This document shows positions 1 through 11,932 of a stretch of DNA of 64,000 bases, piece after piece. The stretch is taken from NCBI RefSeq assembly GCF_030253575.1, contig NC_080567.1:17363001-17427000 (forward strand), written 5' to 3'. Within the stretch, counting starts at the first letter, position 1. Each line of letters opens with the position of its first letter. The notes under the pieces are model-generated. The model did no database searches and had not been told where the DNA came from. It was given only the letters and a program-made list of their open reading frames with translations. This stretch comes from Rhododendron vialii. Taxonomy: Eukaryota; Streptophyta; Magnoliopsida; Ericales; Ericaceae. The translations under genes and the position numbers were made by a program.

Positions 1-1250
1 CCATATTAGTAATCCTATCGCCATAGTCATGAGATTACCAATCCCCTCATTATTGGCCCACCAGTCGGACATGGCCATGAGCGATGGAGACGTTTACATA
101 AGTTTGGGAAAAATGGTGACCATAAGTCTCATAAGGGGGGAAAGGTTGTACTACATCTATGAAACGAATGAGGAGGATAATGCCCATTACCATTTAACGA
201 ATGCTTTATAATGTTATGAGGAGTGCTGTGAAGAACGGATCTGCAATCCTGTTGTTTGACAGTGGTACACCACATCAATCACACTGAGTGATGGAAAAGA
301 GAGAAACACTACGAATAAAGGGCGACTTTGGGAGGGCTTCTATATTTATGCATTCTGCATCTGTTATTACTTATTACATGGGAGTCTCCTTATTCCATGA
401 TATTCTCCTACGTGGACCTATGGCAGTAACTTTTGCTTCATTGGGTTAGCTACTCAGGCGTGTAGTACGATTTGGGTGGCTGAAGGGTTGTATGAATTGT
501 TCTGGAATTCCAGCATAGAATGATTTTTGGTGATTAGAAGCATAAATGTGTTTTTGAATTAGTTATCTTTTACTTCTTGGCAAAGAAATGATAGGATGGA
601 TAGCCCTGTGCTATACACCCCCTTTTCTTTCCAGGGTTACACATCATAGCCCTTGATGTTAACACTAACTATCGGTGAGGGAGATCTGCTATTCACTAAT
701 TCAGGTGAACCTGGGGATGTGGTTGTAAGTTTGGGAATGGCCAGTCAATCAATCACTGGTGACTAGTATAAGGCAGAACTCAGATGTTAACTTTTGTCAT
801 ACTAATGATGAGTCATCTGGATGTGCAAACTTGAAGCCCAGAATTAAACTATCTTGTAGGGCTATACAGGGCATCGAACTTATATCTGGTGGCTTGAGGA
901 AGTTTCAACTATCGAGACCGAGTGTAGGTTTCTCAGCCTTTTCGTACACTATCCATCTGTCACACAAGTTCTTATACAGAGAGGTTGCTTTTAGCGAGAT
1001 TTTGTGAACATTTGTTTTGAACTAGTTTAATGCCTTTTGCTTTCTGAAGATGTAGGATTGATCATGACGATTCAATCAGCTTTTGCGGTGGTGATTGTAT
1101 GTTCATGCTTATTTGTTGCTTGGTTTAGGAAAAAATGGCCGGGAAACCGTTTAATATTCTTTGTTGAACTTATTTCAACACTCAGAAGTGTTATTTCTAC
1201 TCTACTTGGGTTAAACTCTACCTTGTTTTTCGCTCCTGTTTTCTTTGCAG
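1..1250 (+). other. Upstream/intronic DNA of SWIB gene, no exon recognised
   Basis: No convincing coding exon was found on either strand. The segment ends in a pyrimidine-rich tract and an AG at 1249-1250, which is the acceptor of the SWIB exon. It is therefore probably the tail of an intron whose upstream exon lies outside the window. The short open frames here (for example 29-211) have no recognisable protein features. Confidence 0.5.
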
Positions 1251-1373
1251 AATCCTCAAAACAAGAGGGAGATCTTTTGTGACGAGAAGTTGAAGACGCT
1301 GTTCGATGGTAAAGATAAAGTAGGGTTTCTGGAGATTGCAAAACTGTTGAATCCGCACTTCATTAAGTCTTAG
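1251..1373 (+). CDS. SWIB/MDM2-domain protein, 3'-terminal exon (partial)
   Basis: This exon encodes 40 residues and a TAG stop. It begins NPQNKREIFCDEKLKTLF and ends GFLEIAKLLNPHFIKS, which matches the second half of the SWIB (BAF60b/MDM2-like) fold. The split just before the 'NPQNKRE' segment is where the SWIB domain is commonly interrupted by an intron in plant genes. The protein ends at the domain, as in the short organelle- or nucleus-targeted plant SWIB proteins rather than BAF60 subunits of SWI/SNF, which continue further. Plant SWIB proteins are associated with chromatin or plastid nucleoids. The acceptor is cttTGCAG at 1243-1250. The N-terminal half and any transit peptide lie upstream of the window, so localisation cannot be judged. 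Confidence 0.82.
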   Translation, partial: NPQNKREIFCDEKLKTLFDGKDKVGFLEIAKLLNPHFIKS

Positions 1374-3160
1374 TCATGCTCCTCCCGGAGTAACGGGATT
1401 CAAATGAACTTCTCTTTTTGTTAGTTATGGTTGTCCATGTTTGAGGCCGTGGTCATGAATTTGGTTCAGATGATCTACTAGGAAAAATGACTTTTATGGC
1501 TTGTCAAAGTGAATCGTATGACTTTTGCTCTCTCCAGTTATGTTTATATAGGTCAAATTGAATGTTTTGTTTGTCATTGTGGCACGAAACTCAAATTCAC
1601 TTAAAAGGCTTTATGTAGCCTAACTACTTGCCAGCATTGCCCTAATTCTCTGATTGTGGACTTTCAGAAAAGCAATTCTTCAAATATATGAAGATAGAGC
1701 CTTTCAGAATACGGTTCTGAACGAGCTGGAGTTGAGCAGTGGGTTGTTCAGTCTTTGACATGAAAACCTTACCATCTTGATAGATATGTTCAAATTTGCT
1801 TGTAGCTTGAGCTGAGTTGAGCAGTGGGTTTGTTCACGAGTTTAATTGAGCGGAGCAGGAGCTCAAAGTAGCCTGAAATTTAGTATCATATAATATAGAT
1901 AAGAGGTGTTTAGAGCTGAGTACTCAGTTATACAAACTCGGACTTAATAAGTGGATTACTAAAAAGTGTGCTAAAGATGTAGATTTTATTAACATTCAAC
2001 TTGATCTCAAACGAGCTTGTAACAAATTAACTAGTCATACACGGATCTAGCTTTGAGTAGACAGGCGACCTAATTAGCTCTCATGGAATGATGGAATTAG
2101 CTCTCATGGAATGATGGTCCTGTTATTACATATTCTGGGTAACGTATGTTTTATACAATCCTCACCTTCACGCACTAGCTGCAGGAGAAAGGATACGTAG
2201 GAGAATTGACAGATTCGGAAGTAGTGAATTTTTTGGCTTTTGTACCTCATATTGTAGGGTGGATCTCGAAAGATATGAAAGATTTTCCTCCAAGCTGTAC
2301 ATCCGACTATATTTATTAGACTATTGAATTGTACTATAATACTAAAAAAAAAACTTTCCAAATGACTTTGGCCGCAAATATCATCGTGTGGTGTCGTTCT
2401 TTATATTTATGTTTTTCAAGTCTTAGTTACACTAGGACCATAATCGCACAGGAGCACACAAGGGGGTCGTTTTAGGCCCTTGAATTTTGGCTCAAAATTA
2501 TGGTCCCATTTTGTTTCATTATTTTTTTTTTCAATGCATGTGCGTGTGGAACTCATATATTTTTTTGTGATCACCCGGTGAGCCAACTCACGCCTGCTTC
2601 TAAAAATACTAATTTCCTATTGCACTAAATCAATCTATTCCACCATAGATGATAAAAAATAATAATAATAAAATCTATTCCACCATTGATTAAAACAAAG
2701 AAAGGGACGTTACTATGTTTTACTTAAACCCCATCAACTATTCATTTTTTATTTTTGTTTTTTGTAATTTGTCCTCAATCCATCAATTAAACCAATCCAT
2801 CATTTAACTTCCCCAATCAATATCCATTTGTGAAATTATTCAATAGTTTGGGAACACCGCCGCATGGCACTCTAGATCACTCGACAACTACACATTCTCA
2901 TGAGGTCTGCGACCAAGTGTATGAACCATACATAAATGTGTGATTTTTGAGTGATCCAGAGCATCACGTGACAGCGCTTCTAGACTAATAGCTCTATCCA
3001 TTTAGTCAAATTTTGTATTCCCTCTTTACTAGACAACCATTTTTATTATGTTAAAAATATCATAGAACTTATTGTGCTCCATTATAAACAATTCGATCAG
3101 AAACCCATGTGTTTAATGTGCATACAACATATATATCAGCTCATAATTGGTGTTCGATTT
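1374..3160. other. Intergenic DNA with degenerate repeat remnants
   Basis: No gene is seen. Around 1720-2050 there is decayed GAGCTGAGTTGAGCAG-type sequence related to the GCTCG-rich repeat at 3455-3775. Positions 2640-2690 carry a short imperfect duplication of an 'AATCTATTCCACCAT' motif. The rest is AT-rich with homopolymer runs. Confidence 0.4.
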
Positions 3161-3335
3161 TAAAAATACACTTGCAAGGGAGTTACTCTAACAAAAAATG
3201 GAGTGACAAAATCAGCAGCCTAAACTTATTGAGTCCTAAACTTTTCGAATCAGTGTCCGCAAAAATACACTTGCAGAGGAGTGGTGTTAACAAAAAAGGG
3301 AGTGGCAAAATCATTTCTCTAAGTTTAATGGCTAG
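3161..3335 (+). repeat. Two-copy diverged tandem duplication
   Basis: Two diverged copies lie head to tail. Both contain AAAATACACTTGCA, then GAGT, AACAAAAAA, GGAGTG and CAAAATCA, starting near 3164 and 3263. The period is about 98 bp. No coding meaning is apparent, although an open frame crosses it. Confidence 0.6.
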
Positions 3336-3454
3336 ATTAAGGACGAAATAAAAAGAAAACGAAAAGTTGAGGAGATAAAAGTGAAATTGAGAAGGACAAA
3401 AAAGGGGGACGAAAATGCATACGAGTTACGTCTATGGGGTAGATACGTAGTAAA

Positions 3455-3775
3455 TGAATTGAGTAGCTTGCGAGCTCGGCTCGATTTGACTCGTTCAGTA
3501 AAGAAGCCAAGCTCGAGTTTTTTGCTCGTTAAAGGAGACTCAGCTCGATTACGGAGGCTCGCTGAGTATATGACTAAGCTCGACTCGTTAAGACTTGAAC
3601 CTAACTCGAGCTTAAGTTTTTTGCTCGTTTAGTAAACAAATCAAACTTCAGCTTGACAAAGCTCGATTCGGCTCGTTAAGACTTGAATCTAGCTCAAGCT
3701 TAAATTTTTGGTTCGTTTAGTAAACAAATCGAACTTCAACTCGACAAAACTCGACTCGGCTCGTTTATAGTTCTA
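3455..3775. repeat. GCTCG-rich dispersed repeat with internal 87-bp duplication
   Basis: The segment is dense in GCTCGA/GCTCGG/CTCGTT words. Near 3578-3660 and 3661-3747 the same block (CTCGTTAAGACTTGAA, then CTCGTTTAGTAAACAAATC) occurs twice in tandem. Related decayed sequence occurs at about 1720-2050 and 14895-14960, so this is a dispersed repeat. It lies about 100 bp upstream of the TATA box of the next gene. Confidence 0.6.
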
Positions 3776-3816
3776 AATACAATTTAAAGTTTCAAATGAC
3801 TTTTAGAATCCTCGCT

Positions 3817-3925
3817 ACGTGTCACGCGCCAGTTGCTATTCACGCGTCACGTACGCGTCTAATTAACGCCTAGAATCGGTAACGATAAGTATATATATTA
3901 CATACGACTCATGCGCCCTCTTATG
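3817..3925 (+). promoter_or_regulatory. Putative promoter of the XYPPX/GHG-rich protein gene
   Basis: A TATATATA box lies at 3890-3897. Upstream are an ABRE-like ACGTGTC at 3817-3823 and a cluster of CACGCG/ACGCGT words at 3824-3860. The transcription start is inferred at about 3925. A likely 5'UTR exon ends at 3987, just before a good donor (GTAAGA at 3988). Its acceptor would be at 6715-6716, giving a 2.7-kb 5'UTR intron. ABRE and CGCG words would fit stress-responsive expression, but this is inference from motifs only. Confidence 0.5.
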
Positions 3926-3992
3926 CATACACGTACCCCACATATCCTTTCATTCTGATTCCGCCTTCGTCTTCGTCTTCTTCAATTGTAAG

Positions 3993-3994
<2 letters not shown>

Positions 3995-4028
<34 letters not shown>
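3995..4028 (+). repeat. (CT)n microsatellite at the start of the 5'UTR intron
   Basis: About 17 CT units lie immediately downstream of the predicted 5'UTR donor GTAAGACC at 3988. If that donor is not used, the tract would be part of the 5'UTR, a common position for CT tracts in plant genes. Confidence 0.85.
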
Positions 4029-4033
<5 letters not shown>

Positions 4034-4269
4034 CTTCGAGTTGTATTTGACATGTCACGATCATGCTATATAGGTTAGATCGTAATTGGTGCTGCTTGTG
4101 CGCTGTAACTGATTTAGTTTTTCTTTCCGTGTTCAGTTCACGAAATTAAAGTCTGTTTGGTTGGTAAGAAAGTGGAGCTATGAGTCAAGGAAATTCGATG
4201 AACTGTCCTAAACAGATTTTTATTTTTTTTTTTGGTCTTTTCTGTGATTCTGAATAATGCAGTTTTAAG

Positions 4270-5560
4270 ATCTAGAACTTTCAGCTGTTGCGGATTTCTC
4301 AGTTTCAAATAACGTTCGTGAGACTTTTTTCAGGCGTGCATACTGGCATACTGCTAAGGCGTGTATTTGTGTGTACATGTTTTGGGCGAGTTCACCCTAA
4401 TATTTTTGGTATTTTTCATTTAGGTATTTTTGTCGTCTTTTCTGAATTTTCGTTCAATTCGCATGATATTTTTTGGATTAATAATCCTTCTCGAAGAGAG
4501 AGTTCTAAATATAGAAAATTATGGCCAAAAGCAAAAAAAAATTACTAAAGAAGAAAAAATACCAATTTTTTTGACTATAATGTCGTCTTATATGGACTTT
4601 TTTCAATTTCAGTCCACATTTTTTATTCTTCTTCAATTCCTCTTGGCAAGATGAACGATGAATTCCAAAAATTACGATGAAAAGCCAAACAAAAATTACG
4701 AAAAGTAAGTTTTAGACAAAAAAAAAAAAAACCATAAAAAACAGCGTGAACTCACCCAAATTGTAAGGTTTATAATTCTTCATTTTCTGGATGGTTGAAC
4801 CGATTTACTTTCTGATTCTAAGTTATGTCCTGAAGATGTAGATTTTTTTGCCACTTTAATGAAAAATTGAAGTTTTATGTCGTAATTACAAATGAAATTC
4901 TTATATTTGGTTGCTAAGAGAATGGAGGTAAGAAAAGAAAGTCGGTTGATCTTGTGACTCGGAAAGTTCGAGTCAATCTTTATTACGATTCTAAACATTG
5001 CAACTTCTAGATGTAGAACTTCCATTTTGTTTGCCCGGTTTTTATGCTAATACAAGTGTATTTGTGTATTTATGTTTTGTAAGTTTTATAATCCCTCATT
5101 TTCTCTATGGTAAGATAGATTTGCCTTCTGATTATGAGTTATGTCCTTAGAAAATAGTTTCCTGGTTCTTCAATGATAAAATGAAGTTTTAGCCCTCAAA
5201 TACAAAGTGACGTTTTCAGATTTGGTTGCTTAGAAAATGGAGTATAACAAAAGAAAATTGGTTTATCCTGTGATCATGACTCAAGAAGTTCGGGTCAACT
5301 TTCTGAAATAGATTATTTTGGTCGTTATTGGGATTTTGAAAATCTAGAATTACCATTTTGTTTCAGTTTTGAGTAATGTGTTGTTTTTCGAGCTTTTATA
5401 CTGCCACATGTATTTATTTAAAGTTTATGTCCCTCCATTACCCCTATGGTCGAACAAAAATTTGCCTTCCGATTCGGTGTTATGTCCTTAGAGTACTACT
5501 TTGCCTCTTTAATGGCAAGATTTTTCATCTTGTTAGATTCATGTATAATAAGGCATTTAG
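4270..5560 (+). repeat. Diverged tandem repeats (unit ~320-340 bp) in the 5'UTR intron
   Basis: Three copies of the same block start near 4765, 5080 and 5420. Each has a TTTATAAT/TTTATGTC–TTCATT/CTCATT head, then 'CTTTCTGATT/CTTCTGATT', 'GTTATGTCCT', 'AATGAAGTTTTA', and (in the first two) 'TTTGGTTGCTTAGA..ATGGAG'. A partial fourth copy near 4270-4383 matches the segment that closes the other units (CTAGAACTT..GTGTATTTGTGTGTACATGTTTT). Open frames crossing it are coincidental. Confidence 0.7.
4384..4757. mobile_element. Fold-back MITE in the 5'UTR intron
   Basis: The two ends are inverted relatives: GGGCGAGTTCACCCT at 4384 and the reverse complement of the right end, GGGTGAGTTCACGCT, finishing at 4757. 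The interior is AT-rich and partly self-complementary. Removing 4384-4757 restores a run resembling the other tandem repeat units, so the element inserted into a repeat unit. No clear target-site duplication was identified, so the family is unassigned. Confidence 0.6.
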
Positions 5561-6678
5561 TTGCTGGACAATTGTTGAGTAGGACCATTTTGGGATGTAC
5601 AGTACATCCGGTGCTCACCTTAGGGAGTTGAATTGGTGCGGGCCCTCCTAATCAAATCAAATGAGTTACGAACTAAGTAGTGTTTCGTACTGCTCACAGT
5701 GGCGTTTGGTTATGATTTTCAACAGCATTACTGCATTAGTTTTGGCAGAGAGTTGTTCTTTACTATGGCCGAAGTGGTCTTTGGTTACACCTCAACAGGT
5801 GTTTAACGAAACCCCGGCTTCGATGAATCCGTTTAGACTGAACGACAGGAAGTGGAGGTGCAGATTATAGTCTGATACATAATAGTTAGTCTGTTATGGT
5901 CAAGCATTATCATAAAGTCATGTTATACTTGTTCCTTCGTTATTTTTCCTGAGAATTGTTAATTTGTTTCTTCGAAATATTGAGTTTCAACCCTTATACT
6001 TGTTTCGTCCTTTGGTGTTTGTTCCACGTTACCCATTCTGCAACTTCCCTCAACTGAACAACACAAATTTTCAGATTCCAAAAGGAAGCGAGAAATGTGC
6101 TACCTGTTCTCAACCCTACAAATCTATTCTATGTTTAATATTCTGCTTAGTCTTGTCCTTTAGTGTTTTTTTGAGGTTCCTTGTTCCCTGTTAGACTTGA
6201 ATTTGTTCATTCCTCCTTTGATAGAAAAGGTCCATATCGTTGTGGTAAACCGTGTTTTCTACTCTCGTATTGAATGATGGGGCCACAGGATCATTTAGGT
6301 TCTTTTGGCTCGTTTTTTAGTTCCCCCTCGGTCTACTTTGTTCATTTCAATTTTTGATTGGGAAGGCAGAAATAGTACTAGCATGGCATAGGGTGTAATC
6401 TTGAGGCAGCATTGGCGAATGGTACGGGTTAAATCACGTTCAATATTCTCTGATTTAACTGATATCCCGTAACATTAGCTACCCCCACATCTTTCATGAC
6501 TGGATTGTTCTACTCATAGCTACTATACTGAATGGGTCTTGCATTCATTAGCTTAAAGTTGTTTGAACTTTGTTTCCACTTTCCATCAATGCTTCTATGG
6601 TACTTCAACCATCATATAGTATGTTTTGGTTTTACATGCTACTTGTACTTGAATAAATCTGATGTACTTGCCTTGTAG

Positions 6679-8073
<1,395 letters not shown>

Positions 8074-8158
8074 TTCTGTCCGTAAACCAGATTGAAACAT
8101 ATGTGTTGAGTGTTGACTCTATAGTTGTTGACATAGTTGCTGATTCTGGTTTTTCACA

Positions 8159-8164
8159 AATAAA
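8159..8164 (+). terminator. Polyadenylation signal of the XYPPX/GHG gene
   Basis: AATAAA lies 86 bp after the stop codon, followed by T-rich/GT-rich sequence (TTTCTGTGTCC). This is the first canonical signal downstream of the TAA at 8071-8073. Confidence 0.55.
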
Positions 8165-8989
8165 AGTAAACCCTTTCTGTGTCCAGTTGGCCTTTGTTGG
8201 CTGTTCGTTCTGGCATTGTTTGTATTATGGATAATTTTTGCCGTAACAGTCGTATACGCCTTCTGATATGTGCCGCCTTGGCTCTCATGGTTTTGTCGCT
8301 TGTCCAGAAGTAAAAGAAATGGAAGAGAAGGGGTGAAAAAGGAGAGATTCTCCTACTCCCGTTTCTCTTTTTAGCTGTAATAAATAATCATGGATCGAAG
8401 GGCGGATGAGACTGGAGGATGGCCCTACCCAAGCTCCATCCCCCAAGCTTCAAATTTTGTTTCGAATCATAGTAGTTTTTGTCTTAAAAATGTTAAAATT
8501 ATATTAGTTCGTCCGTTCAACGTTTTAAAAGAAAATCTAACATCCGTCCATTCAAGATTTTTTTTTTTCAAAAGTTTCATAAGCGTACTCTTAAGATTTT
8601 ATGCATCAATAAAAAAATTATATTAGGATTAATATTTTACATTTTACCTTTTGAAATAGTTATGAGGTACAATATTGAAAGTACCATGGAAAAGTCTTTA
8701 TGTGATAAAAAGAAGAAAAGCAAGTATGAAGTGACAAATATTGTAGCATTGTTATTTAGTACAGTATCCCGACCTTGAACTAAGAGAACGTTATAAATCT
8801 TAGGCATTTTGTCTGCTGGAAAGGCTATATCTAGTACCGGATCAATGATTTGAACTATTTAATTTCAATCCATTAGTACAGATTATGGACATTTGTTGCT
8901 TGAATTCCTTCCTATTCAAAGATGTTATTTCTGCAATAAATCCGTTTTTCAGGTGGTTATGCGTTGGAATGGGAGTTACAAGACGGAGG
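8165..8989. other. Intergenic DNA
   Basis: No gene is recognised on either strand. The segment is AT-rich with T and A runs around 8560-8640. The frame starting at 8390 has no family resemblance. Confidence 0.5.
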
Positions 8990-8998
8990 AAATGAAAA

Positions 8999-9196
8999 GA
9001 GAAAATCTTTTTCACGGCTCCACCGTGAATAGTTGTTTACGGCGCTAATCGTGGCCGTTCAAAAGTGTTTTGAACGGTCCGGATGTTAGGAAAAAGTTCC
9101 ATTAAAATCCGGACCACCTAGAACACTTTTGGACAGTCGCGATTGATTGTTGCTATAAAAAACTGTTCACAGTTGAGCTGCGAATAAGTTTCTCTC
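8999..9196. mobile_element. Fold-back MITE with 9-bp target duplication (Mutator-like)
   Basis: The left arm contains CGGCTCCACCGTGAA, CGTGGCCGTTCAAAAGTG and GGTCCGGAT. The right arm contains the inverted relatives ATCCGGACC, CACTTTTGGACAGTCGCG and GTTCACAGTTGAGCTG, so the 198-bp unit folds into a long imperfect hairpin. It is flanked by AAATGAAAA at 8990-8998 and again at 9197-9205, a perfect 9-bp duplication, the length typical of Mutator-superfamily elements. It lies about 260 bp upstream of the oxidoreductase ATG and could sit in its promoter. Confidence 0.8.
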
Positions 9197-9454
9197 AAAT
9201 GAAAAAGAGTGGATCAAGAGAGTTTCAAGAGTAATTAATTCACCTGGAATTTTTTAACAGTTACATGCATGCATAACAGAAACGCATATGCACAATCAAA
9301 ACAAATAAGAAACTGTGACACTAAGATTTATTGAGGATAACTTGTGATTTTGTACCGCACTATTTATCTAGCTTAGATTAGGCTAGAAATTGATACGCAA
9401 CTTTCACATTCTTTACAATCTTAACATACACTAATCAATAAAATTTCGGCGAAT

Positions 9455-10631
9455 ATGAATGAAAAACGAGTACGTTTTGGAATCATGGGCTGCGCCAACA
9501 TTGCGCGTAAGATGTGCCGTGCCATTGCGCTCTCACCAAGCTCCACCCTCCATGCCCTAGGAAGTCGTTCGTTCGACAAGGCATCAAGGTTCGCGGTAGA
9601 AAACGGTTTCCCGGGAAAAATCTACGGTACCTATGAGGCGCTTCTTGACGACCCTGATGTTGACGTCGTGTACATGCCTCTACCCACGACCCTGCACGTC
9701 CAGTGGGCCGTCTTGGCCGCGAAGAAGAGGAAGCACGTGCTGCTGGAGAAGCCGGCGGCTCTGAACCTGCCGGCGCTGGATGAGATTCTCGATGCGTGCG
9801 AATCTAATGGTGTTCTATTCATGGATGCCACCATGTGGATGCATCACCCTCGGACCGATGAGATGACAGCTCTTCTGTCTGACGTCCAGCGTTTCGGCCA
9901 ACTCAAGACGGTAGGTACTCTTGGACTCAACAGTTAAAACACTATGGTTAAAAAGAAAATGGATTCATAATCTTGTTAAAGACTATGGTTGAAACTGATA
10001 TCTAAGGTTGAATATGCTTGTGCCATTCTAGATCCACTGCTGCTTCACGTATGAAGCGGACCGTGATTTTCTTCACAACAACATTCGAGTAAAGCCTGAC
10101 TTGGACGCCCTCGGTGCCTTGGGCGACATAGGGTGGTATTGCATCCAGGCAATCCTTTGGGCTGCCGACTATGAACTGCCGGAAACCGTAACAGCTTGGC
10201 GAGAGCCTGAGTTCAATGAAGCCGGGGTGATTCTATCTTGTGGCTCCTGTTTGTGTTGGAGAGATGGGAAAATCGCGACGTTCTATTGCTCTTTCCTCAC
10301 CAACTTGACTATGGACCTATCTGTTCTGGGAACAAAGGGGAATTTGCACATTTACGACTTTGCTGTTCCTTTCCAGGAAACTAGTGCGACTTACTATAGC
10401 GGTTCACAGTTTAGATTACCGATACTAAGTGAGCACACTGTTGCGAACGATCTTCCTCAGGAGGCTTTAATGGTCAAGGAGTTTGCCAATTTGGTTGGCG
10501 AGATTGAGCGAAAGGGATTGACACCCGAGAAGAAGTGGGCGAGTATTAGCAGAAAGACACAACAGGTGATGGATGCAGTCAAGGCGTCGATTGAGAGAGG
10601 TTGTCAGCCTGTTGAGGTTGTGACCCGTTAA
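9455..10631 (+). CDS. Gfo/Idh/MocA-family NAD(P)-dependent oxidoreductase (At4g09670-like), 2 exons, 351 aa
   Basis: Exons are 9455-9910 and 10032-10631, phase 0, with donor ACG|GTAGGT and acceptor TTCTAG. Residues 8-23 form the Rossmann dinucleotide loop (FGIMGCANIARK, G-x-x-G-x-x-A pattern). EKP at residues 98-100 is the family's conserved lysine motif. The second exon carries the C-terminal α/β domain with LDALGALGDIGWY, then HTVANDLPQEALMV near the end. The order and length match the cytosolic plant proteins of the At4g09670/At4g17370 type (about 360 aa), whose substrate is not firmly established. Exon 1 is clearly GC-richer than its surroundings from about 9650 to 9790, with many C/G third positions. 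The start is the first in-frame ATG and gives a standard N-terminus. An AATAAA lies near 10676. Confidence 0.93.
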
Positions 10632-11932
10632 ATTGATACTTTTACTCATGATCAGGCTATTCCAATGTGAAAGCGAATAAATTTCCTAACTTGCGGGCGC
10701 CTCATTGTGTCAATAAGTCGCCAATGACTCTGAAATTCCGTGCGCCAGACTGGTCGAGCAATTCAACTGGATGCTACGATCTGGCACTACAGGTTGAAGG
10801 CCAGTTTGAATGCTATCAAACATAGATGTTATGTTCAAGATTGCAGAAATTGAGAGGATCAAAATACATCGATAAAAACACGAATCAGAAAAACAAAAAA
10901 CTGTCATTTATTAGCATTTTGAAATGACCTTTTCCTACTTTCTTTGAAAATCAAATTCGAGCATGGAATTCATTATGTGTAGAGTGCATAAAGCAAGATA
11001 CCACGCTAGTTTAATCTGCAACAAAATCAATATTTACTGTTACTAGCTATGGAATGAACACACTATTTTTGGACTAGAACATTCTGCAAATAAACTTTGA
11101 TTTCTGAAGTTCGAGGAATTTCCAAAAGATTCAGCAACTAGTATTCTTCTTCTTTCAATCTCGCGAGAAAAATGGCCCCCAAGTTGTGATGTTTATGTAC
11201 TAGCCTTGTAGCCCAGCGGTTGCAGCAACATCACGAACCTGTCAGCATTCAAACCCCGCTGTCCACCCCCTCCCACCCCCGACGAATTCTTCTCTTCTTC
11301 TATTGGGGAAAAAAGAATGAAATCTAGATGACCAATTATGAATAACTTATTGGAGACTGAACCTTTTTATTGGCGCTATGGCGATTGACGAAAAGGAAAA
11401 TCCTCTGGCATCATATGAAGGATCATGGAGCAGTTTATTCCACCGGAGTCATCTACGCTCAAACAGTGCACAAGAATGTCATTCCTTAGTTATTCATCAC
11501 CATACTTGGTTCGATCTATCCGTTCGTAAAAGGGTGATTTCAAGCAGACATATAGCCTATTTGTAATAGTAAACAAGCACTTTCAAATGGTTTTTGCAGA
11601 TAAAAATCTCAGAGAGCATGTAGAACTGATTCAGTTTCTCCTCCAAAGAGTTTGCAAAACCCATCATCAGTTACCCTTCTCGGGCCAAAAGACCAATCGA
11701 AGTATGCCTTACATCTTATGTACAGGGGAGTTTTTTACTAACAATTTACAACAATTGCCAAAATCAATTCCATGAAAATCAGTTCCAGAATTAATAATCC
11801 ATATCTGGTTTTTTTTTGCTCTTTGAATTAACTCACAGAAAAGAAAAGGATGAAAAAAGAAAAACTTGCAATACCTTTACGAATGTATTGTTTGACAAAT
11901 GATTAATAGTTTTCTGACATCCTCAACACTTA
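10632..11932. other. Convergent intergenic region (oxidoreductase / PPR)
   Basis: This lies between the 3' ends of two convergent genes. No third gene is supported; the frames at 10710, 11378 and 11587 lack family resemblance. The 3'UTR of the minus-strand PPR gene should occupy the right-hand part. Confidence 0.5.

Noticed and set aside
9911-9937. Oxidoreductase exon 1 continuing to the stop at 9937
   Set aside because: GTAGGT at 9911 is a good donor; the family sequence continues in the exon starting at 10032, and reading through gives an abrupt stop.
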